Shown piece by piece: positions 1-8,034 of a DNA stretch of 25,278 bases; within the stretch, counting starts at the first letter, position 1, and every line of letters begins with the position of its first letter. This stretch comes from JAUXFK01 sp034189035. GTDB lineage: Bacteria; Desulfobacterota; UBA8473. The stretch lies in NCBI GenBank assembly GCA_034189035.1, contig JAXHVA010000061.1:1-25278 (forward strand), read 5' to 3'. Both the position numbers and the translations under genes were made by a program. The notes beneath the pieces were generated by a model. It was not told the origin of the DNA and searched no databases. It saw nothing but the letters and a program-made list of their open reading frames with translations.

Positions 1-165
1 CCGGTGGAAGTGACCATCCGGGCATGACTGAACATGTCCGCCCAATACCGCAGTACAGCATGCCCTGATAGTGTGGGATGCATCTCTCACATGCTTTGGA
101 AGTCGTCGGCTCTCTTGATAAACGTCGTATCCTGTGTCGAATATCTTCTGTATTGTCGCTTCCAT
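1..165 (-). CDS. IS91-type transposase, N-terminal fragment (runs off window edge)
   Basis: Reading the minus strand from ATG at 165 gives 55 codons open to the window edge, starting MEATIQKIFDTGYDVYQE. The later segment IRACCTAVLGGHVQSC resembles the N-terminal zinc-binding region of IS91/IS801-type transposases, which has the pattern CRTxxLGGHxxxC; here the first Arg is Cys. These Y2-type rolling-circle enzymes transpose without terminal inverted repeats. Only the beginning of the zinc-binding domain is visible, so I cannot tell whether the element is intact. The upstream flank (166 onwards) should contain the element end next to the 5' side of the gene. The family call is from memory of the motif. 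Confidence 0.72.
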   Translation of the reverse strand, partial: MEATIQKIFDTGYDVYQESRRLPKHVRDASHTIRACCTAVLGGHVQSCPDGHFHR

Positions 166-172
166 TAAAACT

Positions 173-302
173 TATCCTGTTTTTATCACGGCCCTTCTAT
201 TACAATCCCCCGCACTAGCGGGTCTGCTCAACGAGTGGTTCTGTTGTTCTGTATATCTCATGAAACAACGATATTGATCCACACCTTCATGTAAACAGGA
301 TA
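173..302. repeat. 10-bp inverted repeat upstream of the transposase
   Basis: TATCCTGTTT at 173-182 is exactly complementary to AAACAGGATA at 293-302, with 110 bp between. It sits in the 5' flank of the IS91-type transposase and may be part of the element end or an operator. Ten bases could also pair by chance. Confidence 0.35.
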
Positions 303-368
303 CCTTCTTTTCCTATGCTTCTAAGCCTGTCCCATCAATATTTTACCTAATATTTAAAACCTTTTAAC

Positions 369-397
369 TTGTCAAACTTTTTGTATTATGCTACTTT
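369..397 (+). promoter_or_regulatory. Candidate sigma-70 promoter for iorAB
   Basis: TTGTCA (369-374), a 17-bp spacer, then TACTTT (392-397) preceded by an extended -10 TGC (389-391). The -35 is 5/6 to consensus; the -10 is weaker. A start near 404 would leave a long leader of about 280 nt before the iorA ATG. Prediction by eye only. Confidence 0.35.
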
Positions 398-687
398 TGC
401 ATATCATTCCGTATAGAGTTGATATAAAATTCAAGGAGATTCTATCATATATAACTTTTCTCAAATACAGAGTAAAAGCCTTTTTCTCACTAAGCTAAAA
501 GAAAAGAGGCATAAAGGCAATAAGATGAGAGGCAAATAGCACTTTAATTAAATCCCCAACTTATAATTCAAATCGAGCGATAGAAACAGAATACTCAATG
601 GGGGAGATACGAGATTCCAGGATAATCTTCAAGGGAGAGGGCATGAGGTAATACAAAGACATTCTATTTAAAGCAGGAGATAAGAAG

Positions 688-2562
688 ATGAAGAGAATGG
701 AGGACATGTTACTATCCGAGGGGCCCATTTCGGAAATCGTTATGGGGAATACAGCGCTTGTGAGGGGCATGGTCGAGGCAGGAACACGAGTCGTTGCTTC
801 ATATCCGGGCTCGCCGACGCCAGAAATTGCTCAAGCCATAAGAAGCATCCCAAAGGATAGGCGACCGTTTTATTTTGAATTTTCAACAAACGAAAAGGTG
901 GCAACGGAGATTGCCTATGGTGCCGCGGTGAATGGACACCTTTCTACGGTTTTTTTTAAAAGCGTCGGACTTAATGTTGCTTCAGACACCTTTGTTCAGC
1001 TGAATCATATGAATATCATCGGTGGCATGGTTGTGGTTCTCGGTGATGACCCAGGTGCCAACTCATCTCAAAACGAACAGGACAATCGTCATTTTGCCAG
1101 GTTGAGTTATACACCTATATTTGAACCTGCCAATCCGACTGAGGTCTATACTTATTATAAAGAGGCGGCAAGGCTTTCCAAAGAAAGACAGATGGTGGTC
1201 GTCCTCCGATTGACAACCCATGTGTGTCATGCAAAGGAGAAAGTGGCTTTTGATCGCTGGCAATCGATCGAACCGGATAATACCCCTCGGTTTAATCCAG
1301 AAAACGGACCGTATATTCCCATTGCTGCACATGTCCATCCAATGAAAAGAAGGGCGCTTCAGCGTCTTAATGAATTGAAGGCCTATTCAAATGCTTCTCC
1401 CCTTCATCGCCTGATTGACAATAGAAACAAATCAAGGGGCATTATCACCATGGGACTGCCCTTTCTTTCCCTCATGGATGTCCTTGAAAAGGCAGAGCAA
1501 AAACCTGACATCTTAAAAATAGGCGTGATCTATCCGATACCTGAGGAGCCGATTAAGAGATTTTTAAAGGATCATAAAGAGGTCAAGATTCTAGAGGAAC
1601 TCGATGATATAATTGAGAAAGAGATCAAGTGCCTTGCATTTGATGCAAGTATCAATACAGACATCATTGGTAAAAAAGAGATCGAAGATTGGATTGGCGA
1701 ATATACACCGGATAAGGTTTTCCAGATATTACGAAACTCTTGGCCCGATATTGTGCCGCAAAAGAAAGACAGAAGAGATGATCTCCCTTATGTTCCTAAA
1801 CGTCCACCACAGATGTGTCCAGGATGCGGCCATAGAAGCGCCTTTTATTCGATAAAAAAGGCGCTCAGTGAAACGGACATCACAGTTGCAGATATTGGCT
1901 GTCATACCCTGGGGTTTTTACCCCCTTACAAGATGGGCCAGCTTCTCATGTGTATGGGGGCGTCATCTGGAATCGGTTCAGGATTATCCCTTTTTAATAA
2001 CACACGCCGCGTGATTACATTTATGGGAGATTCTACTTTTTTTCATGCAGGTCTGCCGGGGATTATCAATGCGGTCTTTAACAGGCATAATGTGACAATG
2101 ATCTTGATGGAGAACGGAACAACAGCCATGACTGGCCATCAAGACCATGCGGCGTCAGGGCAGAACTTTAATGAAGCTACGGATCCGATTCCAGTAAGGA
2201 GTGTTTTAGAGGGCCTGGGTGTAAAGCATATCTTAGAAATTGATACGTATCAGCAGGAAAAATTGACAGAGATCGTCAAAGAGGCGGTTGCAATAGACGA
2301 ATTCAGTGTGGTTATAGCGAAACATCCTTGTATGCTGAAATTTATGAGAGAACAGCGGAAAAAACAGGATTATAAAAGAAGGAAAGTAGAAATCGACCAA
2401 ACTCTCTGTAACCGGATTCATGAATGTGTCGAACAGTTTGGCTGTCCCACATTTACAAGAGGGGAAGATGGCCAGGTATGGATTAATACTGATCTTTGTA
2501 TTGGTGATGGATCATGTATTCAAACATGCCCGGCATCCGCAATAAAATTGACTGACGCGTAA
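688..2562 (+). CDS. iorA: Indolepyruvate:ferredoxin oxidoreductase alpha subunit
   Basis: Large subunit of the oxygen-sensitive 2-keto acid:ferredoxin oxidoreductase that oxidatively decarboxylates arylpyruvates (from Trp, Phe, Tyr) to aryl-acyl-CoA, reducing ferredoxin in the cytoplasm. At 624 residues it is normal for IorA. The N-terminal pyrimidine-binding part has SYPGSPTPEI near residue 38. The thiamine diphosphate part starts at MCPGCGHRSAFYSIKKAL (about 375) with GDSTFFHAGLPGI and ENGTTAMTGHQDH downstream. The C-terminal ferredoxin-like part is unusual: the first motif reads CNRIHECVEQFGCP and the second CIGDGSCIQTCP, so the second Cys of each CxxCxxC is replaced (Ile and Asp). AGGAGA at 675-680 supports the ATG at 688. 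iorB follows 13 bp downstream, so the two are one operon. The real substrate could be another aryl or branched keto acid. Confidence 0.95.
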   Translation: MKRMEDMLLSEGPISEIVMGNTALVRGMVEAGTRVVASYPGSPTPEIAQAIRSIPKDRRPFYFEFSTNEKVATEIAYGAAVNGHLSTVFFKSVGLNVASDTFVQLNHMNIIGGMVVVLGDDPGANSSQNEQDNRHFARLSYTPIFEPANPTEVYTYYKEAARLSKERQMVVVLRLTTHVCHAKEKVAFDRWQSIEPDNTPRFNPENGPYIPIAAHVHPMKRRALQRLNELKAYSNASPLHRLIDNRNKSRGIITMGLPFLSLMDVLEKAEQKPDILKIGVIYPIPEEPIKRFLKDHKEVKILEELDDIIEKEIKCLAFDASINTDIIGKKEIEDWIGEYTPDKVFQILRNSWPDIVPQKKDRRDDLPYVPKRPPQMCPGCGHRSAFYSIKKALSETDITVADIGCHTLGFLPPYKMGQLLMCMGASSGIGSGLSLFNNTRRVITFMGDSTFFHAGLPGIINAVFNRHNVTMILMENGTTAMTGHQDHAASGQNFNEATDPIPVRSVLEGLGVKHILEIDTYQQEKLTEIVKEAVAIDEFSVVIAKHPCMLKFMREQRKKQDYKRRKVEIDQTLCNRIHECVEQFGCPTFTRGEDGQVWINTDLCIGDGSCIQTCPASAIKLTDA

Positions 2563-2575
2563 AAGGAGAAGGGGG

Positions 2576-3148
2576 ATGAATATATATATTATTGGCGTGG
2601 GAGGTCAGGGTATTGGTCTTTTAAGCGAAGTGATTTTGAGGGCTATAGATCATGCGGGGATCAAGGTGGCTGGTGTTGACACACATGGCCTTGCCCAAAG
2701 GGGTGGGATTGTTGTCTCACAGGTCAGATATGGTGAAGATATCTATTCGCCTCTGATCGGTAAGGCTGAAGCGGATATTGTGATTGCCCTTGAGCGCAAT
2801 GAGGCCTATCGGGCGATGAATAATATGCTGAAGGATGGAGGAACCTTGATCTATTACAATGCCTTGTGGCAGCCCCTTGAAGTTAGAGTTGCTCAATCAC
2901 AAGAGGTGAGTGAAGATGTGCTGAATACACAATGCCAAAAACGGGGTATCAAGGTATTTAAGGTCTTCAATAAAGAACTGAAAAATGCACAGATGCAAAA
3001 TACCGTCTTGCTAGGGAATATGAGTAGAAACAGTCTTATTCCGGAGGTCGAAAATGACCACTATATTAAGGCCATGGAAGACCTGATGGAAGGTACTATG
3101 CTCGAAAAGAATAGGGATCTGTTTATAAGAGAAAGCAAAAGCGTTTAA
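2576..3148 (+). CDS. iorB: Indolepyruvate:ferredoxin oxidoreductase beta subunit
   Basis: Gamma-type (small) subunit of the 2-oxoacid:ferredoxin oxidoreductase; pairs with IorA immediately upstream to complete the CoA-dependent oxidation of arylpyruvates. The 190-residue protein begins MNIYIIGVGGQGIGLLSEVI, the glycine-rich motif typical of the catalytic gamma domain, followed by DTHGLAQRGGIVVSQVRYG and ALERNEAYRAMN, both typical of IorB. AAGGAGAAGGGGG in front of the ATG is a strong ribosome binding site. It ends 49 bp before a convergent gene, and I see no good hairpin terminator in that gap. Confidence 0.95.
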   Translation: MNIYIIGVGGQGIGLLSEVILRAIDHAGIKVAGVDTHGLAQRGGIVVSQVRYGEDIYSPLIGKAEADIVIALERNEAYRAMNNMLKDGGTLIYYNALWQPLEVRVAQSQEVSEDVLNTQCQKRGIKVFKVFNKELKNAQMQNTVLLGNMSRNSLIPEVENDHYIKAMEDLMEGTMLEKNRDLFIRESKSV

Positions 3149-3197
3149 CTGAAACTGAATCATTGCAGATGGGTTTAAAGATAAAAAAGAAATGGGT

Positions 3198-3872
3198 TTA
3201 GAAGCCATCCATGAGAAGGTCGCGCATCTGCTCAAGCATATTCTCTAATTCGAGAGCAAAAATCGATGAGATTGAGTGAAAGCTGATGATAGCATTGATG
3301 TTTGCGTCAGCTTCTGAGGCTGAACGAAGCCTTTTAGACAGGGCTAGGTTAACCTGTTGTAGGTCATCATACAGACGGATTAGCTCGGAAAGATCCCAAT
3401 CAGGCTTGACACTATGGTTTTTGTAGAGGAGATACTGCTTGATCAGGTAGGTTCCGACAACACGCGTGATGATTTCTTCTTCAGTAGGGATTGGCACGTG
3501 AGTACGGGCCAAAGGCTTCATCCTGGAAAGGATGGGACAATTGCTGTTTGCCATCATCAGGCCGTATAGCGACATGAGCCCTTTTTGTGTATCACATTCA
3601 ATTTGATAGATACGCGCATCGGTCTGGACCGTAACCTTTACCCTTTCCCAAGAAAGGACTTTTCTGAACCGTTCGGCGATTTTTTCAATATCGACTGCAG
3701 CTGGACAGTATTTATAGTTCTGTAACGGACAGCATTGGCATTTGAAATTCTCCAGACTTGTCCAAGCTGGATGTTCCTCTTGTTGCACAGCATTACTTTC
3801 TGACTCTGCGGTGTTGATCTCGAAGTGGCACTTCTCACCGTTATCCAGTTCGAGGATATACTTGAATACCAT
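3198..3872 (-). CDS. Conserved hypothetical protein with CxCCPL/YCP motif (DUF6901-like)
   Basis: 224-residue soluble protein of unknown function. Visible features: an N-terminal segment YILELDNGEKCHFEIN, a Cys cluster CQCCPLQNYKYCPAAVDI around residues 45-62, a middle motif GLMSLYGLMMANSNCPILSR, and PDWDLSELIRLYDDLQQVNL followed by a helical C-terminus. This layout matches a family I recall from deltaproteobacterial genomes (I believe DUF6901, number from memory). The four clustered cysteines suggest a metal site, but this is inference. AGGAGG at 3879-3884 (read on the minus strand), six bases from the ATG, sets the start. It is convergent with iorB; a hairpin lies in its leader at 3906-3922. 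Confidence 0.8.
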   Translation of the reverse strand: MVFKYILELDNGEKCHFEINTAESESNAVQQEEHPAWTSLENFKCQCCPLQNYKYCPAAVDIEKIAERFRKVLSWERVKVTVQTDARIYQIECDTQKGLMSLYGLMMANSNCPILSRMKPLARTHVPIPTEEEIITRVVGTYLIKQYLLYKNHSVKPDWDLSELIRLYDDLQQVNLALSKRLRSASEADANINAIISFHSISSIFALELENMLEQMRDLLMDGF

Positions 3873-3905
3873 AGGATACCTCCTAAAGGGGCTGAGCCTC
3901 TGATA

Positions 3906-3922
3906 ATAACTCCTTGAGTTAT
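3906..3922 (-). promoter_or_regulatory. Perfect 7-bp hairpin in the leader of the minus-strand hypothetical gene
   Basis: ATAACTC-CTT-GAGTTAT is a perfect palindrome with a 3-nt loop, 34 bp upstream of the ATG at 3872. It could be an operator or an mRNA leader hairpin. There is no T-tract, so it is not a classical terminator. Confidence 0.35.
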
Positions 3923-4009
3923 AGAGCGAGGGTATCTCTTTCTATATTGGCATGAGATAAACTTTCACTTTTTGAAAGCGAATAATTCCCTTTTTCGTAT
4001 AGTAAAAAA

Positions 4010-5479
4010 TCAAAAACGACGTTGGTAGTATTCAACCACTTTCTTTAATGCATCGGCTCCTCTGGAAAAACTGGGGAAGTTCGCAATATCCCTTTTTAAG
4101 AGATTTTTTTTCATCTCGATTGAGTCTGTATCGACTCTTGAAGGGGGGGTGATAACTATTATAGGCTTTCTTGAGTGCTTTTTAAAATAGGAAAGCGTAT
4201 TATAGAAGTATTCATCAAAACCTGGAAAACTCAATTGAAACCATCTCATCAGGTCTGCAGACATCTCAATTACGACAGAATCGATATTCGGATCATTGTC
4301 CAGTATCTCTAAGGTGATATCCAATAACCTTTCCCTGCTGGGTATGTCATCTCTGCCTAGTAAAGAACGGCGGGTCTTTTCGGCTAGTGAGAGGTTTCCG
4401 CCTAGATCAATAGGATTTCTATAGCTCGCACCCACTAGGGCAAGGATAGAAGAGAGTTTTTTATACGACTGATCTGTAAGCAGATGGGCGGTGAGGCCTC
4501 TTTTGGAAAAAACATCGGTCATGTTGACACACTGCCCTCCACTGAGTGAGATCAAACCCACCCTGTTTTTTTTCACAAAAGGTGTATAGAGCAACATCAT
4601 AACTGTATCGATCATTTCTTCGAGGCTATCTATCTTAATAGCACCGCATTGTTTGATTACAGTTTCCCATATGAAGTTGGACTCTGACAGAGACCCGCTA
4701 TGTGAGGAAGTGGCCCTTGAACCTTCCAATGTCTGTCCACCTTTCCAGATCAAGATTGGCTTTTCGTTGTTTGCGTTATTTAATAGATTGAAGAAACGCC
4801 TTCCATCTTTGATACCTTCTATATAAAGAGCTATGATATCTGTTTCTTGATCTTGTATGAGATACTCACAGTAATCCGAGCTGTCTAAGATATAGCCGTT
4901 GCCATAACTGACAAGTTTGCTGATCTTTATTCCGTTATCGTATCCTATCAGGCTAAAGTTGATGGCATGCCCTCCGCTTTGGGATATAAAACCCACTGAG
5001 CCTCTATCTCCTGAATATTGGGCAGGGGAATTCTTCAGGCCGATTCGAGGATTAAATATGCCCATGCAATTTGGTCCAATGAGATTCAGGCCCGCGGCTT
5101 TTGCTATTGTACTGATTTTATTTGCCAGTTCTATCCCTTTACTAGTCTTGGTCTCCGCAAATCCAGATGTAAACAAGGTGACCCCGCCTACTTTTTTCTC
5201 GATACAGTCTTGGAGTATAAGCGGTGTTACTTCTCTCGGAACAGCCACAATTACGTAGTCAATAGGGTCAGGGACGTCCAGTAAGCTCGGATAGTTTTTA
5301 ATCCCGAGGGCTTCAATGCCGGGGAGCTCTTTCAGGTCTATATTTACAGAATAAACACTTCCTTGAAAAGCGGCGAGAGCCCTCAAAAAGGAGTAGTTGT
5401 TATTCTCCATCTTATCCCCTATCACAACAACTGTCCTGGGATTAAAGGCCCTTTCCAGCTCCTTAAACCTTTCTTCCAT
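4010..5479 (-). CDS. ADP-forming acyl-CoA synthetase alpha subunit-like CoA-binding protein
   Basis: 489 residues, the usual size of an alpha subunit of acetate:CoA ligase (ADP-forming), which interconverts acyl-CoA plus ADP and phosphate with acid plus ATP. An N-terminal CoA-binding Rossmann domain carries FNPRTVVVIGD, YVIVAVPREVTPLIL and GPNCMGIFNPR (about 135-145). The following ligase domain has GFISQSGGHAINFS (about 163-176). The phospho-accepting His is probably H260 in ATSSHSGSLSES. No ATP-grasp beta subunit is encoded here, so it needs a distant partner or has another role. GGAGG with suitable spacing precedes the ATG at 5479. The gene upstream on the same strand lies 152 bp away. Exact acyl substrate cannot be told. 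Confidence 0.85.
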   Translation of the reverse strand: MEERFKELERAFNPRTVVVIGDKMENNNYSFLRALAAFQGSVYSVNIDLKELPGIEALGIKNYPSLLDVPDPIDYVIVAVPREVTPLILQDCIEKKVGGVTLFTSGFAETKTSKGIELANKISTIAKAAGLNLIGPNCMGIFNPRIGLKNSPAQYSGDRGSVGFISQSGGHAINFSLIGYDNGIKISKLVSYGNGYILDSSDYCEYLIQDQETDIIALYIEGIKDGRRFFNLLNNANNEKPILIWKGGQTLEGSRATSSHSGSLSESNFIWETVIKQCGAIKIDSLEEMIDTVMMLLYTPFVKKNRVGLISLSGGQCVNMTDVFSKRGLTAHLLTDQSYKKLSSILALVGASYRNPIDLGGNLSLAEKTRRSLLGRDDIPSRERLLDITLEILDNDPNIDSVVIEMSADLMRWFQLSFPGFDEYFYNTLSYFKKHSRKPIIVITPPSRVDTDSIEMKKNLLKRDIANFPSFSRGADALKKVVEYYQRRF

Positions 5480-5631
5480 AAAAATTCCTCCATTTTCATT
5501 CGAATTTGACAGCCAGGCGATTTTTAATGGTATTCCTTATCATTGGTAAAAGATTCAAATAGTGCGAAGCATAAGATTGCAAATTGTTTGAGGTGGGTTG
5601 CGAACGATACGTATGGGTCTATAGATTTTAG

Positions 5632-6183
5632 TTATTTTTCATTTGAATCTAAAAGTTTAGCTTTGAGCATAATGAGTCTGGTTTCATATTTTGAGCTCAG
5701 ACGATTTATATTTTGATGCCATATACCATCGGATTCTATATATGGCTGAACTGCAGTGCCTGAGATCCCCGCTTTATCGAGTTTTTCTAGAATTTCCTCT
5801 TCCACCTCTTTGTAAAGAGCCGTCTTCTCCTCATTGAACTCCATGGAGAGCCTGTCAATCGCATCTAAATAAGGTTTTACCCTATCCTTTTTTAGAATCT
5901 CTATGGCCTTTAATGTCCTTTCGTTGTTTTTAGAGACACGTATTGCGTTGACTAATTCGGATAAGAGCGCTTTTAATATGATATCTTTTTGATTTCCATT
6001 GAAATGATCGAGTTCTTTTAATAACCACTCGATCTGTAGTCCTCTATTGAGATACCGATTTGCCATCCCCTTGGCCTTTAATATGTACTCTTCCCTTTTG
6101 AGTTGTTCCATCTCTTCTGAAGATATATCTAGTTTTTCTGCCTTTTCCATTGCGATTTCCAAAGTACTCTTTATCTCTCCCAT
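5632..6183 (-). CDS. Hypothetical alpha-helical protein
   Basis: Not recognised with confidence. The predicted protein is highly charged and almost wholly helical, with Lys/Glu-rich coiled-coil-like stretches (for example YKEVEEEILEKLDKAG) and no membrane segment or signal peptide. The frame is open to a double ATG at 6234/6231, giving 200 residues. I prefer the internal ATG at 6183 (MGEIKSTLEIAMEKAEKL, 183 residues) because AGGTGG sits just upstream of it, while the outer start has only a weak site. It lies upstream of, and on the same strand as, the acyl-CoA synthetase alpha-like gene and may be cotranscribed with it. Its divergent neighbour is the fumarase operon. Confidence 0.7.
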   Translation of the reverse strand: MGEIKSTLEIAMEKAEKLDISSEEMEQLKREEYILKAKGMANRYLNRGLQIEWLLKELDHFNGNQKDIILKALLSELVNAIRVSKNNERTLKAIEILKKDRVKPYLDAIDRLSMEFNEEKTALYKEVEEEILEKLDKAGISGTAVQPYIESDGIWHQNINRLSSKYETRLIMLKAKLLDSNEK

Positions 6184-6730
6184 CTTTCCACCTTCTGATA
6201 AATAATCCTGGGGCTTTTCATCAGGGCTCATCATGAAAGAAACCTGATGGGATATAACCCTTAATGGGCTGTTACCCTGAGCAGATTTTAATATGGCTCA
6301 AATGGATTCAACAACTTTCGCGGCCATCACATTTTATAAGAATTAATGCAAAACCCTCAAAAATCGATCTGGGCACCAGCCCGTTACCTCTTAATGAACT
6401 TCAAGTTTCTAAGGAGTGCTATGTTGAATAGGAAACGATCAGCACGCTTCAATGACGTTTAAGTGATGATTAATTAAGAACAGAGAATGAATACCCTTAT
6501 ATTTATCACTAAAATAGGCTATAATTAGAGATACTGAAAGGAATGGTGCTATACTGTTCTTTTTCAACACTCACTTGGATACGGGTTGTACTCAAATAAA
6601 ATTTTAATTTCGTTGAATCGACTCTTTTTAAAAAGCCAATATGTTTTATAACTATGCTATTCTAAATATATTCTTCTTTGATATGAATGTCAATAGGTAC
6701 ATGAATAGATCATATTCAAATCAAAAAATC

Positions 6731-6759
6731 TTGACAAGTACGAGGTGCTTGTGTTAAAT
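6731..6759 (+). promoter_or_regulatory. Sigma-70-type promoter of the fumarase/electron-transfer operon
   Basis: A perfect -35 TTGACA at 6731-6736, a 17-bp spacer and TTAAAT at 6754-6759 (4/6 to consensus). Transcription would start near 6766, about 190 nt before the fumarase ATG. It is the best promoter match I found in the window and the only good one ahead of the long plus-strand gene train. Confidence 0.6.
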
Positions 6760-6767
6760 ATTGTTTG

Positions 6768-6785
6768 AATGAATGTTCACTCATT
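6768..6785. promoter_or_regulatory. Operator-like inverted repeat overlapping the transcription start
   Basis: AATGAATG-TT-CACTCATT: arms of 8 bp match at 7 of 8 positions. It sits at about +2 to +20 of the predicted promoter, the right place for a repressor. TGAATGA/TCATT half-sites are typical of many TetR-family operators of fatty-acid and acyl-CoA metabolism (family knowledge), but no TetR gene lies in the window. Further TCATT/GAATG half-sites continue to about 6801. Confidence 0.45.
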
Positions 6786-6956
6786 AAACATCATTTGAAT
6801 GTTTTTATTTAGATCCCTGTTGGTTTGCCCTGAATATAGTGGAAATCTTTTAAGGGGCAAAAAAATGAGGGGATTTTTTAATTTTGAGGGGTAATTTTTT
6901 CGTTAAGATTTATCTGGAGGTTATGCCTGGTTGTATTTATTAAGATTAGGAAAAGC

Positions 6957-7796
6957 ATGAGAGAAATAAAAGCGAGTCATATTACATCAAAAGTAAAAAA
7001 ACTCTCTGTGGAAGCCAATTATGACCTCCCAGAGGATGTTTACGCAGCATTAAAGAAGGCAAAAGCAGAAGAGAAATCCGCTCTAGGAATCAGCATCCTT
7101 GACCAGATCATTAAAAATGCGGATATAGCACGTAAAGAAAAAATTCCTATGTGTCAAGATACAGGAGTGGCAGTTGTATTTGTTGAGTTGGGAGAGGATG
7201 TCCATATCTCAGGAGGGAGTCTAAAAGAAGCAATCATTGAAGGAATCAAACAGGGGTATAAAGAGGGTTATCTTAGGAAATCGATGTGTCACCCAATTAC
7301 GAGAAAGAACACAGGAGATAATACGCCTCCGATCATCCATATTGACATAGTGCCAGGAGAAAAGCTTAGAATTATAGTCGTACCCAAAGGCGGTGGAAGT
7401 GAAAATATGAGTCGTGTAACGATGTTGACCCCATCTGACGGGATTGAGGGAATCAAGAATTTTGTTCTGGATAGAATCAGGGAGTCTGGTGGGAATCCTT
7501 GTCCCCCGACAATTGTTGGAATCGGAATTGGGGGAACATTTGAATATGCTGCGTTTTTAGCAAAGAAAGCATTACTCAGGCCAGTTGGTGAACCCAATAA
7601 AGAGCCCGAATTGGCAAAGCTTGAAAATCAAATATTAAATGCAATAAATAGGATGGGGATCGGACCAATGGGCCTGGGAGGGATGGTTACTGCACTTGCA
7701 GTTCATGTTGAGTTGGCTCCATGTCATATAGCCAGCCTTCCATTGGCTGTAAATCTTGGTTGTCATGCTAACAGGCATAAAGAAATAACTATCTAG
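6957..7796 (+). CDS. Class I fumarate hydratase, alpha subunit (Fe-S, N-terminal domain type)
   Basis: Reversibly hydrates fumarate to malate with a labile [4Fe-4S] cluster; cytoplasmic. The 279-residue length fits the alpha subunit of two-subunit class I fumarases or tartrate dehydratases. The cluster cysteines are probably C66 (MCQDTG), C182 (NPCPPTIVG) and C256 (APCHIASLPLAVN), all in family-conserved contexts. KNTGDNTPP and VPKGGGSENMSR are further hallmarks. AGGA at 6948-6951 supports the ATG at 6957. The beta subunit gene follows, but after an unusually long 320-bp gap. L-tartrate dehydratase is the main alternative; sucCD and a succinate/fumarate flavoprotein in the same gene train favour fumarase. 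Confidence 0.93.
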   Translation: MREIKASHITSKVKKLSVEANYDLPEDVYAALKKAKAEEKSALGISILDQIIKNADIARKEKIPMCQDTGVAVVFVELGEDVHISGGSLKEAIIEGIKQGYKEGYLRKSMCHPITRKNTGDNTPPIIHIDIVPGEKLRIIVVPKGGGSENMSRVTMLTPSDGIEGIKNFVLDRIRESGGNPCPPTIVGIGIGGTFEYAAFLAKKALLRPVGEPNKEPELAKLENQILNAINRMGIGPMGLGGMVTALAVHVELAPCHIASLPLAVNLGCHANRHKEITI

Positions 7797-7906
7797 TATC
7801 CATCCATAAATAGCCCTTTTGTCTACTCTATGAGTCAGGCTCAAGTTTTAATCCTCGAAATATGTCTATATATTCCTGCGGTTAAAATTTTCGCCTTCCT
7901 TGACCG

Positions 7907-7922
7907 TGAATAAAATTATTCA
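7907..7922. promoter_or_regulatory. 16-bp palindrome between fumarase genes
   Basis: TGAATAA-AA-TTATTCA has perfect 7-bp arms. The TGAAT/ATTCA ends resemble those of the operator-like repeat at the operon promoter. AT-rich palindromes arise easily, so the regulatory role is an inference. Confidence 0.3.
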
Positions 7923-8005
7923 TTTCTAGATGGACACTATTGGCTTTAATAATTTCAAAATAATATCTAAAACGGATTAAAGAAACAGACGAATTCGAGG
8001 TTGTG

Positions 8006-8034
8006 TTGCCATAGAAAAGGAGGCTCAATACATT
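8006..8034 (+). promoter_or_regulatory. Candidate internal promoter for fumarase beta and downstream genes
   Basis: TTGCCA (8006-8011), a 17-bp spacer and TACATT (8029-8034), leaving a leader of about 75 nt before the beta-subunit ATG. A moderate match only. Confidence 0.35.

Larger units (their letters stand above)
166..687. other. Intergenic region between transposase and iorA
   Basis: 522 bp without a convincing gene. It holds a short perfect hairpin CCCGC-ACTA-GCGGG at 209-222, a 10-bp inverted repeat (173-182 and 293-302) in the part nearest the transposase, and a candidate iorA promoter at 369-397. The outer part probably belongs to the IS91-type element. No known riboswitch is recognised in the roughly 280-nt leader in front of iorA. 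Confidence 0.6.
6184..6956. other. Divergent regulatory spacer upstream of the fumarase operon
   Basis: About 770 bp, very AT-rich, without a credible gene on either strand. It contains a strong plus-strand promoter (6731-6759) with an operator-like palindrome just downstream (6768-6785), a second palindrome AAACAT-N7-ATGTTT at 6786-6804, and a leader of roughly 190 nt. The leader holds a near-direct repeat of TGAGGGG followed by T-runs (from 6866 and 6885). Three mini-ORFs with fair ribosome sites (13, 9 and 6 codons) are present but not called. No known riboswitch is recognised. Confidence 0.6.

Noticed and set aside
1063..1338. Long antisense and overlapping frames such as this one inside iorA, the transporter and the sucC gene
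   Set aside because: Each lies opposite or out of frame to a gene with clear family motifs, and none shows motifs or a ribosome site of its own.
3149..3197. Possible terminator between convergent iorB and the hypothetical gene
   Set aside because: Only a short direct repeat of GGGTTTA is visible; no stable hairpin with a T-tract.
3962..3976. CTTTC...GAAAG hairpin after the acyl-CoA synthetase alpha gene
   Set aside because: A 5-bp AT-rich stem is too weak to call a terminator with confidence.
6420..6461. 13-codon ORF MLNRKRSARFNDV with an AAGGAG site
   Set aside because: Too short and without recognisable homology; only superficially like the start of a PilZ-type protein. Could be a gene remnant, but nothing downstream continues it.
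6865..6943. Mini-ORFs MRGFFNFEG (6865-6894) and MPGCIY (6923-6943) in the fumarase leader
   Set aside because: They have ribosome-site-like sequence, but no attenuator hairpins or regulatory codon runs were seen. The second has only two bases between site and ATG.
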